From positions 1-46,714 of the forward strand of contig CADEFF010000021.1 of the NCBI GenBank assembly GCA_902826565.1: 46,714 bases of DNA. Direction: 5' to 3'. The translations under genes were made by a program, and so were the position numbers. This document shows, piece after piece, positions 7,790-14,972 of the stretch. The notes under the pieces are model-generated. The model did no database searches and was not told the DNA's origin. It saw only the letters and a program-made list of their open reading frames with translations. Source of the stretch: an uncultured Rhodospirillaceae bacterium. Lineage in GTDB: Bacteria; Pseudomonadota; Alphaproteobacteria; Dongiales; Dongiaceae. Every line of letters starts with the position of its first letter. The stretch's first letter is position 1.

Positions 7790-8695
7790 ATGAAGACGGC
7801 CCTTGTCACCATCGCGACCGGCGATCACGGGAAGAACTGGAAGCGCCATCTCGAGCCCTCCTGGCGCGCCTATGCGACCCGGCATGGCTACGACCTGGTG
7901 CTGTACGAGGCGCTCTTCGACCGCAGCCCGGTCGCGCTCGAACGCAAGGTTTCTTGGCAGAAATGGCTGCTGGCGGAGCAGCCGGCGCTTGCCGCCTATG
8001 ACCGCATCGTCTGGGTCGATGCCGACATCTTCATCAATCATATCGACGCACCCGCCATCACGGCCGGCCTCGCCGGGGACAAGATCGGCATCTGCGAGGA
8101 GACGCCCTATCCGAGCGACCCGCTCTTCGCCATGGGCCGCGCGCGCGCCGAGCAGATCATGAACGCCTCGCTCGCCGAGACCTATGGCGACGCCCGGGGC
8201 GGCGACCTCTACGCGATCGCGGGCTTCGCCGACGTGAAGGGTCCGCTGCTCAATACCGGCGTCTTCGTGATGGGACGGCGCGAGCATGGCGCCTTCCTCC
8301 GCGCCATGTACGACAAATACCTCCAGAGCGGCCGCAACGAGCCCGCCTGGGAGATGGTGCCGCTCTCCTACGAGCTGGTGACGCGCGGCCTCTATCAGCT
8401 CCTCGATCCGCGCTTCAACGTGATCTACGTCAAGCCGCTGATGAGCGTCTTCCGCGTGCCGGCGCCGGATCCGCTGGTGAACGGCCAGATCGCCTTCATC
8501 GCCGGCATGATCGCCAACAGCTATTTCCTGCATTTCGCCGGCCGCCATACCGATGTGTGGCTGACGGGATTCATCACCTTCGAGAACGGCAAGATCGATT
8601 TCGACCGCGCGCGGCTGGAGCGGCTGGTGCGCGAGCATACCCTGCCGCGTTATCTCGGCTGCGGGGCGAAGCCGAACCGCCCGCCGCAGACCTGA
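7790..8695 (+). CDS. GT-A fold glycosyltransferase (GMA12/MNN10-like)
   Basis: The 301-residue protein has a GT-A nucleotide-sugar transferase layout. It starts with KTALVTIATGD and HGYDLVLYE, carries the metal-binding DxD as Asp77-Ala-Asp79 (IVWVDADIF), and has a C-terminal His248 (YFLHFAGRH) where GT-A enzymes often place a third metal ligand. Similar bacterial proteins are annotated as galactosyl transferase GMA12/MNN10 family. No signal peptide or membrane segment is evident, so it acts in the cytoplasm. It is last in the run beginning with rarD, and ends four bases from the convergent pyruvate kinase gene. Donor and acceptor sugars are unknown. Confidence 0.72.
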   Translation: MKTALVTIATGDHGKNWKRHLEPSWRAYATRHGYDLVLYEALFDRSPVALERKVSWQKWLLAEQPALAAYDRIVWVDADIFINHIDAPAITAGLAGDKIGICEETPYPSDPLFAMGRARAEQIMNASLAETYGDARGGDLYAIAGFADVKGPLLNTGVFVMGRREHGAFLRAMYDKYLQSGRNEPAWEMVPLSYELVTRGLYQLLDPRFNVIYVKPLMSVFRVPAPDPLVNGQIAFIAGMIANSYFLHFAGRHTDVWLTGFITFENGKIDFDRARLERLVREHTLPRYLGCGAKPNRPPQT

Positions 8696-8699
8696 ACGG

Positions 8700-10118
8700 C
8701 TAGCCGTTCACCCAGGCGATCCGCAGCACGTTGGTCGCGCCGGGCGTGCCGAATGGAACGCCGGCCGTCACGACGAGGCGCTCGCCGGCCTTGGCGATGC
8801 CGGCCTCGAAGGCGATGCGGCAGGCCTTGTCCACCATCTCGGAGAAGCTCCGCACATCCTCGGTCTCGATGCAGTGCGTGCCCCAGACGAGGGCGAGCCG
8901 CCGCGCCGTCTCGCGCCTGGAGGTGAGGCAGAGGATCGGCACGTCCGGCCGCTCGCGGGCGGCGCGCAAGGTCGTCGAGCCTGAGGAGGTGTAGGTCGCG
9001 ATGGCGGCGACCGAGAGGGTATGGGCGACCTGCTGGGCGGCGGCGGTGATCGCATCCGCGGCGGTCGCCTCCGGCTCCGGGCGCTGGGTGTCGAGGATGC
9101 GGCGATAGAGCGGGTCGCGCTCCACCCGGGCGATGATGCGGTCCATCATCGCGACCGATTCGACCGGATAGCTGCCGGAGGCCGTCTCGGCCGACAGCAT
9201 CAGCCCGTCGGCGCCGTCATAGACCGCTGTCGCGACGTCGGAGGCCTCGGCGCGCGTCGGGGCCGGCGCGCTGATCATCGATTCCAGCATCTGCGTCGCG
9301 ACCACGACCGGCTTCCCCTTGAGCCGCGCCGCGCCGATGATCCGCTTCTGCACCGACGGCACGTCCTCCGGCGACATCTCCACGCCGAGATCGCCGCGCG
9401 CCACCATCAGCGCATCCGCGAGCTCGACCAGCTCGTCCAGATGCTCGATCGCCGCCGGCTTCTCGAGCTTCACCATCACCGCCGCGCGGCCGGCGATGAG
9501 GCGCCGCGCCTCGGCCACGTCCTCCGGCCGCTGCACGAAGGAAAGCGCCACCCAGTCGATGCCGAGATCGAGCGCGAAGGCGAGGTCGCGCCGGTCCTTG
9601 TCGGTCAAAGGCGAGACCGGCAACACGACTCCGGGCAGGTTCACCCCCTTGCGGTCCTTGAGCGTGCCGCCCGTCACCACGGTCGTCTCGGCGAAGCCTT
9701 CCCCGACGCGGTCGACCGTGAGCCGGAGCCGGCCGTCGTCGAGCAGCAGATCGGTGCCGGGAACGAGCGCGCTCATCACTTCCGGATGGGGAAGCTGCAC
9801 GCGGGTCGCGTCGCCGGGCCCATCCTCAAGATCGAGGCGGAAGGCGGCGCCGGGCTTGAGCTCCGCGGATTCCGAGGCGAAGCGGCCGACGCGGATCTTC
9901 GGGCCCTGCAGATCGACCAGGATGCAGGTCGGTCGGCCGAAATCCTCCTCCAGCGCGCGCAAGGCCGCGTGGCGCGCGCGATGCTCGTCGTGGGTGCCGT
10001 GGCTGAGATTGAGCCGGAACACGTCGACTCCGGTCTCGAACAGCGTGCGGAGCTGCGCCGGCGTCGAGCTCGAGGGCCCCAGTGTCGCGACGATTTTGGC
10101 GAGGCGGTTGCGCCTCAT
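8700..10118 (-). CDS. pyk: Pyruvate kinase
   Basis: The 472-residue protein matches pyruvate kinase over its full normal length. The start RRNRLAKIVATLGPSS, the DLQGPKIRVG segment, VMVKLEKPAAIEHL with the catalytic lysine, and MVARGDLGVEM with the metal and phosphate-binding residues are all present; the regulatory C-domain (ATYTSSGSTTLRAARERPDVPILCLTS in shorter pieces) follows. It converts phosphoenolpyruvate and ADP to pyruvate and ATP. It lies 97 bases downstream of the glycerate kinase gene on the same strand. This gene order parallels ttuD-ttuE of the Agrobacterium tartrate pathway, so it may be the isozyme dedicated to glycerate or tartrate use rather than general glycolysis. Confidence 0.95.
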   Translation of the reverse strand: MRRNRLAKIVATLGPSSSTPAQLRTLFETGVDVFRLNLSHGTHDEHRARHAALRALEEDFGRPTCILVDLQGPKIRVGRFASESAELKPGAAFRLDLEDGPGDATRVQLPHPEVMSALVPGTDLLLDDGRLRLTVDRVGEGFAETTVVTGGTLKDRKGVNLPGVVLPVSPLTDKDRRDLAFALDLGIDWVALSFVQRPEDVAEARRLIAGRAAVMVKLEKPAAIEHLDELVELADALMVARGDLGVEMSPEDVPSVQKRIIGAARLKGKPVVVATQMLESMISAPAPTRAEASDVATAVYDGADGLMLSAETASGSYPVESVAMMDRIIARVERDPLYRRILDTQRPEPEATAADAITAAAQQVAHTLSVAAIATYTSSGSTTLRAARERPDVPILCLTSRRETARRLALVWGTHCIETEDVRSFSEMVDKACRIAFEAGIAKAGERLVVTAGVPFGTPGATNVLRIAWVNG

Positions 10119-10215
10119 CGGCTCGCCCGCCTGGCAGCGGCAACGCGCATTCCCGTATCCCCTTTGGCCGGTCGGGCGAAGCCTAGACCGGACCGCGCCG
10201 GAACGCCAAGGAAGC

Positions 10216-11487
10216 TCAGCGCCGCGGCTCGATCAGGATCGCCCGGAAATCATTAACGTTGGTCCTGGTCGGTCCCGTGACGACGAGGTCGCCGAGTCGC
10301 TCGAAGAAACCGTAGCCGTCATTGTCGGCAAGCCGCGCCTTGGCATCGAGCCCGAGGGCCTGCGCCCGCGCGAGGCTGTCGGGGCCGAGGAGGGCGCCCG
10401 CACTCTCCTCCGTACCGTCGATGCCGTCGGTATCGCTGGCGATCGCATGGATGCCGGGATGGCCGTCGAGCGCGACGGCGAGGGCCAGCAGGAACTCGGC
10501 ATTGCGCCCGCCGCGCCCCTTGCCGCGGACCGTGACGGTGGTTTCGCCGCCGGAGAGCAGCACGAGCGGCGCCGGCGCCGGCTGCCCGCGCCGCGCCACC
10601 TGCCTCGCGATGCCGGCATGGACCATCGCCACGTCGCGCGCCTCGCCCTCGATCGCATCGCCGAGGATCAGGGCGGAATATCCCAGGAGCCGCGCCGCGG
10701 CGGCGGCGGCCTCGAGCGCTTCCTGCGGCGAGGCGACGATGATGGCCTCCGCGCCGGCAAGCCGCGGATCGCCGGGCTTCGGCGTTTCGTCGATGCCGCG
10801 GCGGAACCGCTCGCGGATCGCCGCCGGCTCGGCGATGCCGTATTTCTCGAGCACGGCGAGCGCGTCGGCCGAACTCGTCGGATCGGGCACGGTCGGCCCC
10901 GAGGCGATCACGGCCGGGTCGTCGCCGGGCACGTCGGAGATCAGCAGCGTCTCGACCCGCGCGGGCGCGGCGGCGGCGGCGAGTCGGCCGCCCTTGATCG
11001 CCGACATGTGCTTCCGCACGCAGTTCATCTCGGAAATGGTGGCGCCGCAGCGGAGCAGCGCCTTGTTCATCGCCTGCTTCTCGGCGAGCGTGAGCCCTTC
11101 GGCGGGCAGGGAGAGCAGGGCGGAGCCGCCGCCCGAGACGAGGCAGAGCACGAGGTCGTCGGGCGTCAACCCTTTCACCAGCGCCAGGATGCGGCGCGCC
11201 GCGTCGCGGCCCTTCTCGTCGGGCACCGGATGCGCCGCCTCGACGATCTCGATGCGGCTGCAGGGGACGCCATGCCCGTAGCGCGTCACCACGAGCCCTT
11301 CGAGCGGGCCCGGCCAGTGCGCTTCGACCGCCGCCGCCATGGCGGCCGACGCCTTGCCGGCCCCGACCACGATGGTGCGTCCCTTGGGCGGGGCGGGCAG
11401 ATGCTTCGGCACGCAGTCCTTCGGATGCACGGCCGCGAGCGCCGTGTGGAAGAGCCTCGTCAGGATGTCGCGCGGTGCCGTCGCCAT
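10216..11487 (-). CDS. Glycerate 2-kinase (MOFRL/TtuD family)
   Basis: The 423-residue protein has the two-domain glycerate kinase type 2 pattern: an N-terminal domain with VVGAGKASAAM (41-50), the HPVPDEKG segment, and CLVSGGGSALLSLP (115-128), followed by the C-terminal MOFRL domain with LLSGGETTVTV and GRGGRNAEFLLA. Family members phosphorylate D-glycerate to 2-phosphoglycerate; some were first described as hydroxypyruvate reductases (TtuD). The start codon overlaps the stop of the upstream transporter gene (TGATG), so the two are translationally coupled. Downstream pyruvate kinase completes glycerate to 2-phosphoglycerate, to phosphoenolpyruvate (enolase elsewhere), to pyruvate. The nearby glcF supports glyoxylate/glycerate metabolism. 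Confidence 0.92.
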   Translation of the reverse strand: MATAPRDILTRLFHTALAAVHPKDCVPKHLPAPPKGRTIVVGAGKASAAMAAAVEAHWPGPLEGLVVTRYGHGVPCSRIEIVEAAHPVPDEKGRDAARRILALVKGLTPDDLVLCLVSGGGSALLSLPAEGLTLAEKQAMNKALLRCGATISEMNCVRKHMSAIKGGRLAAAAAPARVETLLISDVPGDDPAVIASGPTVPDPTSSADALAVLEKYGIAEPAAIRERFRRGIDETPKPGDPRLAGAEAIIVASPQEALEAAAAAARLLGYSALILGDAIEGEARDVAMVHAGIARQVARRGQPAPAPLVLLSGGETTVTVRGKGRGGRNAEFLLALAVALDGHPGIHAIASDTDGIDGTEESAGALLGPDSLARAQALGLDAKARLADNDGYGFFERLGDLVVTGPTRTNVNDFRAILIEPRR

Positions 11488-12401
11488 CAGCTTCTCGGGT
11501 TATAGTACCAGGAGACGAAGATGCCGAGGAGCACCAGGAGCCCGGCCAGGATCTGCGTCGTGCTGAGCGCCTGGCCCAGCAGCACCCAGGCGAGGATGGC
11601 GGTCGTCACCGGGTTCATCAGCAGCGTCACCGCTGAGAAGGCGGCCGGCAGATGGGCGAAGGCCCAGCTTATCATGGTGGTGCCGCCCACCTGCGAGACG
11701 AGGGCGAGCCCGACCAGGATGAGGAAGCCGCGCCAGCTTTCGATGACCAGGCTCTCGCCGGTGAGGATCGCGAAGCCGCCCATCAGCAGCGCGCCGGAGA
11801 TGGCGCCCCAGACCATGATGGCGCCGGTCGAGAAGCGCTGGCGCGATTTCTTCAGCGCGATCATATAGGCGCCGTAGAACATGCCGGTCAGCACGCCGAG
11901 CAGGTCGCCATAGATATGCTCGCGCGAAAGCGTCACGCTGCCGCCCATGATGGCGACGATACCGGCGATGGAAAGCGCGAGCCCGACGAGGAAGCCCGGC
12001 CGGAAGCGCTGGCCGTAGAAGAGCCAGAGGGCGAGCGTCACCCAGATCGGCGCCGTGTTGCCGAAGAGCGTCGGGTTCGCGATGTTGGTGAGGCGGATGC
12101 CCCAGTGCCAGGCGATGAAATCGCCGGCCAGCAGCAGCCCCGGCAGCACCAGCAGCCAGAAATCGTTCCAGGAGCGCGGGCGATCGACCTTCTCGGGGTC
12201 GTCCCGGCCGGCCCAGAGATGCCACATCCAGAAGATCGGGAAGGCGAGGGCGACCCGGTAGAAACCGGTGGCGGAGGGCCCCAGCTCCGAGATCTTGACG
12301 AAAATGCCGGAGAACGAGATCAGCACGGCGCCGAGCAGCAGCACGGCAAGCGCGAAGCGGCCCGAGCTGGCCGCGGGCAATCGGGTCTCGGCCAGCGTCA
12401 T
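11487..12401 (-). CDS. EamA/DMT family transporter
   Basis: The 304-residue protein has about ten hydrophobic helices arranged as two EamA repeats. Typical segments are LLGAVLISFSGIFVKISELGPSATGFYR, DFIAWHWGIRLTNIANPTLFGNTAPIWV and the C-terminal FSAVTLLMNPVTTAILAWVLLGQ, each read here in parts under the family pattern. Its stop codon overlaps the start of the glycerate kinase gene, which suggests it moves glycerate or a related hydroxy acid; that is inference from context. No Shine-Dalgarno sequence precedes the ATG, and a promoter-like pair sits directly upstream, so the mRNA may be leaderless. Confidence 0.85.
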   Translation of the reverse strand: MTLAETRLPAASSGRFALAVLLLGAVLISFSGIFVKISELGPSATGFYRVALAFPIFWMWHLWAGRDDPEKVDRPRSWNDFWLLVLPGLLLAGDFIAWHWGIRLTNIANPTLFGNTAPIWVTLALWLFYGQRFRPGFLVGLALSIAGIVAIMGGSVTLSREHIYGDLLGVLTGMFYGAYMIALKKSRQRFSTGAIMVWGAISGALLMGGFAILTGESLVIESWRGFLILVGLALVSQVGGTTMISWAFAHLPAAFSAVTLLMNPVTTAILAWVLLGQALSTTQILAGLLVLLGIFVSWYYNPRS

Positions 12402-12409
12402 GGGCGCAT

Positions 12410-12439
12410 CTTATAGGCGACCGTCGGCCCGCCCGCCAA
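12410..12439 (-). promoter_or_regulatory. Candidate promoter of the transporter-glycerate kinase-pyk run, possibly leaderless
   Basis: On the minus strand TTGGCG (12439-12434) and TATAAG (12415-12410) are separated by 18 bases. Only eight bases lie between the -10 box and the ATG at 12401, and they contain no ribosome-binding sequence, so transcription would start at or next to the A of the start codon. Confidence 0.38.
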
Positions 12440-12604
12440 GGGCGCCGCGCGCTGGCCAGACCCTGAATTTGTCGATGGATGTCCGTCGCCTCGACGAATG
12501 GTGGTGCCGCGGAAACGGCCCTTCCCGCAAAACGGGTTGACGGCGGTCGCGGCGCCATGCTGCCGTCAGCGCAAGACCTCACATCCCGTTCCGCGGAGCA
12601 GGCC

Positions 12605-13504
12605 ATGACCGACTGGCAAGGCGTTTTTCCGGCGATCACCACCCAGTTCAAGCCCGACCAGACGCTGGATTCCGCCGCCACGGCGGCGCTCGTCGAGCGG
12701 CTCGTCAAGACGGGCTGCCACGGCATCATCGTGAACGGGACGCTGGGCGAAGGCTCGGCGCTCGAGGCCGACGAGAAGCGGGCGGTCCTCAAGCTCGCGA
12801 TCGAGACTGCGCGCGGCCGCGTGCCGGTCCTGACCGGCGTCGCCGAATATACGACGAAGCTCGCCTGCCGGCTCGCCGCCGACGCGGAGAAGCTGGGCGC
12901 GGCCGGGCTCATGGTGCTGCCGGCGATGGTCTATAAATCGGATTCGCGGGAGACGCTGCAGCATTACCGCACCATCGCCCGCGCGAGCGGCCTGCCGATC
13001 ATGGTCTATAACAACCCGATCGCCTACAAGGTCGACGTGACGCCGGCGATGTTCGCCGACCTCGCCGCCGAGAGGACCATTGTCGCGATCAAGGAATCCT
13101 CGGACGACGTGCGGCGCATCTCCGACATCTTCAACGCCTGCGGCGAGCGCTACACGCTCTTCTGCGGCGTGGACGACCTCGCGCTCGAGGCGCTCATGCT
13201 GGGCTGCAAGGGCTGGGTGGCGGGGCTGGTCAACGCCTTCCCGGAAGAGACCATGGCGATCTACGACCTCGCCCGCGCCGGCCGCTACACCGACGCGCTC
13301 CAGCTCTATCGCTGGTTCATGCCGCTGCTGCATCTCGACGTCTCGACCAAGCTCGTCCAGTACATCAAGCTCGCCCAGGCCGAAACCGGCACCGGCACCG
13401 AGACGGTGCGCGCGCCGCGCCTCGTGCTCGAGGGCCGCGAGCGGGAGCATGTGCTGACGGTGATCCGTCAGGCTTTGCAGCGCCGCCCGAAGCTCGCCGC
13501 CTGA
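12605..13504 (+). CDS. DHDPS/NAL family lyase, probable 1-pyrroline-4-hydroxy-2-carboxylate deaminase
   Basis: The 299-residue protein is a class I aldolase-fold member of the DapA/NanA family. Lys163 (VAIKESSDDVRR) is the Schiff-base lysine, Tyr135 (MVYNNP) the catalytic tyrosine, and GTLGEG (45-50) the carboxylate-binding loop. The CGVDDLALEALMLGCKGWVAGLVNAFPE pattern and LDVSTKLVQYIKLA tail resemble HypD-type deaminases of bacterial hydroxyproline catabolism rather than lysine-pathway DapA; this is from memory of those proteins. A 4-hydroxyproline epimerase gene sits at 14973, supporting that role. The ATG at 12605 is chosen for family length and a GGAG site; the frame stays open upstream to 12479. 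Keto-deoxy-sugar acid aldolase or dehydratase remains possible. Confidence 0.82.
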   Translation: MTDWQGVFPAITTQFKPDQTLDSAATAALVERLVKTGCHGIIVNGTLGEGSALEADEKRAVLKLAIETARGRVPVLTGVAEYTTKLACRLAADAEKLGAAGLMVLPAMVYKSDSRETLQHYRTIARASGLPIMVYNNPIAYKVDVTPAMFADLAAERTIVAIKESSDDVRRISDIFNACGERYTLFCGVDDLALEALMLGCKGWVAGLVNAFPEETMAIYDLARAGRYTDALQLYRWFMPLLHLDVSTKLVQYIKLAQAETGTGTETVRAPRLVLEGREREHVLTVIRQALQRRPKLAA

Positions 13505-13508
13505 CGCC

Positions 13509-13925
13509 TTGAGCGGGCCGGAAGAGCAGGCCGAAGATTATCACGCGCGACTGGCAAGGCAGCCGCTACGGCCCTTGCGTGCGGAAGAGCGCGAGGTCGT
13601 CGCAGCCCTCGTCGCCATCGCGCCCATCGAACAGCATCTCGCGAGCGCGGAGCATCTGGACGTCGCCCGTGTCAGGGACGCGCTCGATGGCGGTATGGGA
13701 TCGATCTGGTTCCAGTCGCCGGTGGGCGAGGACGGGCGCAAGTCGGACGGCGTTGTTTCGCAACTTTGGTATGTGGACGCGGACGGCGTCGGCGTCTGGC
13801 TCGCGCTGTTCCTCGATGTTCGCGGCGATCTCTATGAGGTCGATATGTAGAAGGTCGACTGGTCGCCGCTCGTTCGATATCCCCGGCGCGATCAGCTCGA
13901 GCCGATCAAGGTGAACTACTTTTGA
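13509..13925 (+). pseudogene. DUF6984-like gene interrupted by an in-frame amber codon
   Basis: A TTG-started frame four bases after the deaminase gene encodes 113 residues and stops at TAG (13848-13850). The same frame continues without a break for 24 more sense codons (KVDWSPLVRYPRRDQLEPIK and NYF) to a TGA at 13923-13925. The N-part has RPLRAEEREVV, ALDGGMGSIWF and WYVDADGVGVWLALFLD, ending LYEVDM. In relatives as I recall them (DUF6984), a tryptophan sits at the amber position and the family continues into a KVDFSPL-like tail. One G-to-A change turns TGG into TAG. The gene is therefore probably a recent nonsense mutant, unless the codon is read through. A truncated 113-residue product may still be made; function unknown. 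Confidence 0.6.
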
Positions 13926-13957
13926 GATCCTCCGCCTCAACCGCTCGTTAGCCCCTA

Positions 13958-14812
13958 TCAAATGGCCAGGTCGCTGCGTCCGGCGGCAAGGAACTTACGC
14001 GGCGCATAGCCGAAGTCGCGGGCGGCGGGGCCGTTGTCGAAGACCTGGTCGCGGGCCATGCGCCGCGCCGTCTCGGCGTTCCAGCTCGGGTCCTTGGCGA
14101 CGCGCCCGACGAGGGCGAGCATCGAGGCGAAGCCCGGCACAGTGACGATGCGCGGCTTTCGCTCCAGCGCTTCGAAGATGCGCATCACCATCTTGCGATA
14201 AGGCAGGGTTTCGCCGCCGCCGACCATGTAGCTGCGGTTGCGCGCGGCGGGGCTGTCGAGCGCGGCGAGCGCGGCGGCGGCGAGGTCGTCCGCATGGACC
14301 GGCTGCCGCAGCCCGTCCGCGTCGCGTGGCAGCGGGAAGAAGCCGCGGCGCTCGATGAAGCGCGCGATGATGGTGACGTTGCGGTCGAGCCCGACCCCGT
14401 AGACGAGCGTCGGCCGCAGCAAGGTGACGCCGATGCCGGTCGCGGTCGCGGCCTCCTGCAACGCCGCCTCGCCATGCTCGAGCCGGCGCACGAGGGTGCG
14501 GTCATATTCCGCCGTGCTGCCGCCCTTGACCGCGATCGAGGTCGAGCCGAAGGCGACCAGCCGTCCGACGCCGGCGGCGGCGAGCGCCGGCAGATGCGGC
14601 GCCACCAGCCAGATCGGCAGGGTGGCGATGGCGGCCGGCGCGCCCTCGGCGAGGCCCGGCAGGGGCTTGGCGAGGTCGGCGGGCAGGAAGCGCGGTTCCG
14701 GCCGGTGCGGATGGGTGCGGCCCACCACGATCACGCCCGGCCGCGCCGCGGCGCGATCGAGCAGGCAACGCCCGATCTGGTCCGTGCCGCCGAGGAGGAC
14801 GAGGCCGGTCAC
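13958..14812 (-). CDS. NAD(P)-dependent epimerase/dehydratase-like SDR protein
   Basis: The 284-residue protein is an extended or atypical short-chain dehydrogenase. The N-terminal Rossmann loop is GGTDQIG (8-14), followed by GRTHP, an ATLPIWL strand where the family has its NAAA-like segment, FGSTSI with a possible catalytic Ser/Thr, and LRPTLVYGVGLDRN. The usual YxxxK is degenerate (EYDRTLVRR), so catalytic activity is uncertain. The C-terminal region (VGGGETLPYRKMVMRIFEALERKP) resembles nucleoside-diphosphate-sugar epimerases of polysaccharide loci. It follows the hydroxyproline epimerase gene on the same strand after 160 bases that include a repeat-like sequence. A specific substrate cannot be named. 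Confidence 0.75.
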   Translation of the reverse strand: MTGLVLLGGTDQIGRCLLDRAAARPGVIVVGRTHPHRPEPRFLPADLAKPLPGLAEGAPAAIATLPIWLVAPHLPALAAAGVGRLVAFGSTSIAVKGGSTAEYDRTLVRRLEHGEAALQEAATATGIGVTLLRPTLVYGVGLDRNVTIIARFIERRGFFPLPRDADGLRQPVHADDLAAAALAALDSPAARNRSYMVGGGETLPYRKMVMRIFEALERKPRIVTVPGFASMLALVGRVAKDPSWNAETARRMARDQVFDNGPAARDFGYAPRKFLAAGRSDLAI

Positions 14813-14825
14813 CTTGCACCCCCTT

Positions 14826-14938
14826 GCTCATCCCGCGAGCGGGGCGAGGGAGTCATCTTCCCGCTCCCTTGCCGGAAGCAGGCGCGAGGACGCGCATCCG
14901 CGAAGCCCTCGCCCCCGACGGGGGAGAAAACAGGGTGA
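14826..14938. repeat. REP-like intergenic sequence
   Basis: The gap between two minus-strand genes contains CCCGCGAGCGGGGCGAGG at its left and CCCTCGCCCCCGACGGGGGAG near its right end, the latter with a CCCCCG-A-CGGGGG dyad, followed by AAAACAGGGTGA. The layout is like the CTCGCCCC...GGGGAGAGGGCAGGGTGAGGG elements scattered between genes in many high-GC Alphaproteobacteria. The resemblance is from memory and copy number cannot be checked within this window. Confidence 0.35.
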
Positions 14939-14972
14939 AGTGCGCCTTCGACCGGATCGGCCATCGCTTGGG

